Shown: positions 30,875 through 32,938 of the stretch, one piece after another | Layout of the letters: each line of letters starts with the position of its first letter | Position numbering within the stretch: position 1 is the stretch's first letter | NCBI GenBank assembly: GCA_902520725.1 | Contig: CABYPB010000003.1 | Span: 73,911-106,848, forward strand | DNA: 32,938 nt | From: an uncultured SAR86 cluster bacterium | GTDB lineage: Bacteria > Pseudomonadota > Gammaproteobacteria > Magnimaribacterales > D2472 | Direction: 5' to 3' | Notes under the pieces: model-generated | Told to the model about the DNA's origin: nothing | Database searches by the model: none | What the model saw: the letters and a program-made list of their open reading frames with translations, nothing else | Made by a program: the position numbers and the translations under genes

Positions 30875-31966
30875 ATGATTATTGGAGTCCCAACTGAAGT
30901 TAAAAATAATGAGAGTCGCGTTGGCTTGACGCCAAGTTCTGTGCAAAAAATTATAAGTTCTGGACATGATGTTTTGATTCAAAAAAATGCTGGAGCAAAC
31001 ATTGGTTTTTTTGATGATCAATATATAAGTGCAGGAGCAAAAATTTTAGACTCTGCAGAAGATGTATATAAATCGTCAGAAATGATTGTAAAAGTTAAGG
31101 AACCAATTCCAAATGAATATAGTTTTTTAAGAGATGATCTGACTTTATTTACATACCTTCACTTAGCAGGAGATCCAGAAAATGCTAAGAAATTGATAGA
31201 CACTGGAGTAACAGGTATTGCTTATGAAACTGTTACTGCTGCTGATGGCTCAATGCCGCTATTAGCACCTATGAGCACGATAGCAGGCCAACTAGCTTTT
31301 ATTGTTGGTTCATATCATCTTTTAAAACACAATAAAGGAAAGGGTGTAATGATTGGGAAGATGGAAGATATTGAACCTAGAGTGGTTACAGTTGTAGGCG
31401 CTGGAGTAGCTGGAACACAATCTATATCAAAAGCATTGGATAACAATGCCCTTGTGAAGGTTCTTGATACATCAGAATCAAAATTACAGGCACTTGAGAA
31501 TGAATTTGGTTCAAAAAACATTGAATACATTATGTCTACAAATGATTCAATTCAAGCTTCAATTAATGATTCTGATTTGGTTATTGGAAGTGTTTACGTT
31601 GTTGGGAAAGAGGCTCCAAAGGTGGTGTCAAATGATATGCTTATTTCAATGAAGCCTGGAACTGTTATGGTTGATGTTTCCATTGATCAGGGTGGGTGCT
31701 TTGAAAGTAGTAAACCAACAACTCATGATAATCCTACGTTTGTTAAAAATGATATTGTTCATTATTGTGTTACTAATATGCCTGGTGCTGTTCCCCTAAC
31801 GGCAACTCAGGCGTTAAATAAAGTTACACTTTCTTATATAGAGAATTTAGCTAATAAAGGAATTGAAAAAGCTCTTGCAGAAGATGAACATCTAAGAAAT
31901 GGTCTTAATATTCAACAAGGTACTATTACTCATCAAGGTGTAAAAGATTCATTAGAAAAATTTTAA
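30875..31966 (+). CDS. ald: Alanine dehydrogenase
   Basis: Ald interconverts L-alanine and pyruvate plus ammonia with NAD. Start is the ATG at 30875, as in family members that begin MIIGVPTE; an upstream in-frame stretch lies in the terminator. The 363-residue protein shows MIIGVPTEVKNNESRVGLTP, the catalytic Lys and His in VKVKEP and YLHLAGD, the NAD-binding VVTVVGAGVAGTQSI near 170-184, and DQGGCFESSKPTTHDNPTF and YCVTNMPGAVPLTAT toward the end. No Shine-Dalgarno and little room for a promoter after the terminator suggest a short or missing leader. A coupled reductase gene follows after 10 bases. Confidence 0.95.
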   Translation: MIIGVPTEVKNNESRVGLTPSSVQKIISSGHDVLIQKNAGANIGFFDDQYISAGAKILDSAEDVYKSSEMIVKVKEPIPNEYSFLRDDLTLFTYLHLAGDPENAKKLIDTGVTGIAYETVTAADGSMPLLAPMSTIAGQLAFIVGSYHLLKHNKGKGVMIGKMEDIEPRVVTVVGAGVAGTQSISKALDNNALVKVLDTSESKLQALENEFGSKNIEYIMSTNDSIQASINDSDLVIGSVYVVGKEAPKVVSNDMLISMKPGTVMVDVSIDQGGCFESSKPTTHDNPTFVKNDIVHYCVTNMPGAVPLTATQALNKVTLSYIENLANKGIEKALAEDEHLRNGLNIQQGTITHQGVKDSLEKF

Positions 31967-31976
31967 GGATAAAATT

Positions 31977-32938
31977 ATGGAAAAAGTTTTAGTAACAGGC
32001 GCAACTGGATATATAGGTCTTCATTGCATTCAGCAACTTTTGAATCAGGGATATGCAGTTAATGGATCTTTAAGATCTCCTGAAAGAAAAGATGAAATTT
32101 TTGAAGCATTACAAAAACATAACACTCCAACAAATAATCTTAATCTTTTTACTTTCAATTTAACTGAGGATGATGGCTGGGATGAAGGCATGGAAGGTTG
32201 TGATTATCTTATGCATGTTGCATCACCCCTAACATTTGAAAAAGAAAGTGAAGAATATTTTGTTGGGCCTGCAGTGGCAGGAGTCCAAAGAGCTTTCGGG
32301 TTTGCTAAAAAACATAATGTTAAAAGAGTTGTACTAACCTCATCTGTTGCAGCTATATTTGAAACACCCGATTCTAAAGAATATTACGATGAGAGTGATT
32401 GGTCAGATCCTAATCACGAATCAATAAGTCATTACTCAAAGAGCAAGACACTTGCAGAAATGGCTGCTTGGGACTTTGTTAAAGAAGAAAATTATCCATT
32501 TGAACTAGCAGTTATAAATCCAGCTCTTGTAATAGGTCCATCTTTATCGGGAGATATTGGAGAATCAAATAAAGCAATCGCATTAGTAGTTACAGGTAAG
32601 ATGCCTGTTGGTATTCCTCTGCAATTTGGATATGTTGATGTTAGAGATGTTGCCGAAGCTCACATACTTGCTATGCAAAATCCAAAAAGTAACGGAAAAA
32701 GGTTTGCTTTGGTAGAAAAAGATCTTTGGTACAAAGAGGTTGCAAAGATTCTTAGAGATAACGGCTTCAACAAGGCACCAAAATTTAGTTTACCAGCATG
32801 GTTGGTACCTCTTCTTGCAATTTTTGTAAAAGAATTAAACCTTGCGCGATCCGCTATTGGACGAGTAAGAAGTGTAAAACATGCAACTAATGCCAAGGAG
32901 ATACTTGGTTGGAATCCTAGGCCTGCTGAAGAATCTAT
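31977..32938 (+). CDS. NAD(P)-dependent reductase, dihydroflavonol-4-reductase-like (3' end outside window)
   Basis: The frame starts at ATG 31977 after AAGGAT and is still open at the window edge after 320 codons. An extended short-chain dehydrogenase is shown by the Rossmann motif VLVTGATGYIG near residues 4-14, the catalytic YSKSK (Y-x3-K) near residue 157, TSSVAA for the catalytic Ser, and INPALVIGPSL. The group reduces ketone or aldehyde substrates with NAD(P)H (dihydroflavonol reductase or cinnamoyl-CoA reductase type). The exact substrate is unknown. It follows ald closely and is probably cotranscribed with it. Confidence 0.88.
   Translation, partial: MEKVLVTGATGYIGLHCIQQLLNQGYAVNGSLRSPERKDEIFEALQKHNTPTNNLNLFTFNLTEDDGWDEGMEGCDYLMHVASPLTFEKESEEYFVGPAVAGVQRAFGFAKKHNVKRVVLTSSVAAIFETPDSKEYYDESDWSDPNHESISHYSKSKTLAEMAAWDFVKEENYPFELAVINPALVIGPSLSGDIGESNKAIALVVTGKMPVGIPLQFGYVDVRDVAEAHILAMQNPKSNGKRFALVEKDLWYKEVAKILRDNGFNKAPKFSLPAWLVPLLAIFVKELNLARSAIGRVRSVKHATNAKEILGWNPRPAEES

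Noticed and set aside
32660-32896. 78-codon minus-strand frame in the reductase gene
   Set aside because: The plus frame continues through it with a conserved SDR pattern; the minus frame is a shadow.

Overview
The window (about one third G+C by eye) carries the conserved housekeeping blocks of a gammaproteobacterium: ygfZ/sdhE, rpoE-rseA-mucD-lepA-lepB-rnc-era-recO-acpS, queA-tgt-yajC-secD-secF next to suhB/trmJ, rsmJ and uppP. The very low G+C, near-zero intergenic spacing and trimmed protein versions suggest a streamlined, probably marine, oligotrophic lineage such as SAR86. That placement is inference from style and gene order; no rRNA gene is present to confirm it.

Layout. 1-392: 3' end of serA. 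393-684: AT-rich non-coding segment with two kinds of tandem AT-rich repeat and a palindromic pair of perfect DnaA boxes plus a third near-perfect box, a candidate replication origin or DnaA-controlled region. 685-2448: ung, ygfZ (minus), sdhE. 2487-5151: envelope-stress block rpoE, rseA, mucD, lacking rseB/rseC. 5206-11636: lepA, lepB, rnc, era, recO, acpS, adk and a shortened tsaB, tightly packed. 11629-15570: uppP, rsmJ, two small unknown genes and an FG-GAP-repeat lipoprotein. 15626-17503 (minus): a cadherin/cupredoxin lipoprotein with its own promoter, sharing a bidirectional hairpin terminator with the FG-GAP gene. 17742-17826: tRNA-Leu(CAA), minus strand. 17875-23083: tRNA queuosine modification (queA, tgt) and the Sec accessory complex (yajC, secD, secF). 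23080-24626: suhB-like gene (minus) and trmJ, divergent as in E. coli. 24675-24750: tRNA-Glu(UUC) with promoter and terminator.

24786-30855 is the accessory part: a G-rich patch, a cupin-like protein, a 28-residue membrane peptide coupled to an NTF2-like membrane protein, a PhoD-like phosphatase, a DUF411 protein, small membrane proteins, an RRM RNA-binding protein, further NTF2-like and dimeric alpha/beta-barrel proteins and a duplicated-domain lipoprotein. Two neighbouring genes here share a 32-bp upstream repeat. 30875 to the end: alanine dehydrogenase and a truncated NAD(P)-dependent reductase of the extended SDR family.

The main surprises lie inside familiar genes. RseA seems to carry an RseB-like C-terminal segment while rseB is absent. 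TsaB looks internally deleted. Tgt has lost two of its four zinc ligands. SuhB has lost metal ligands needed for phosphatase activity. All motif statements come from reading the sequence; no database search was run.
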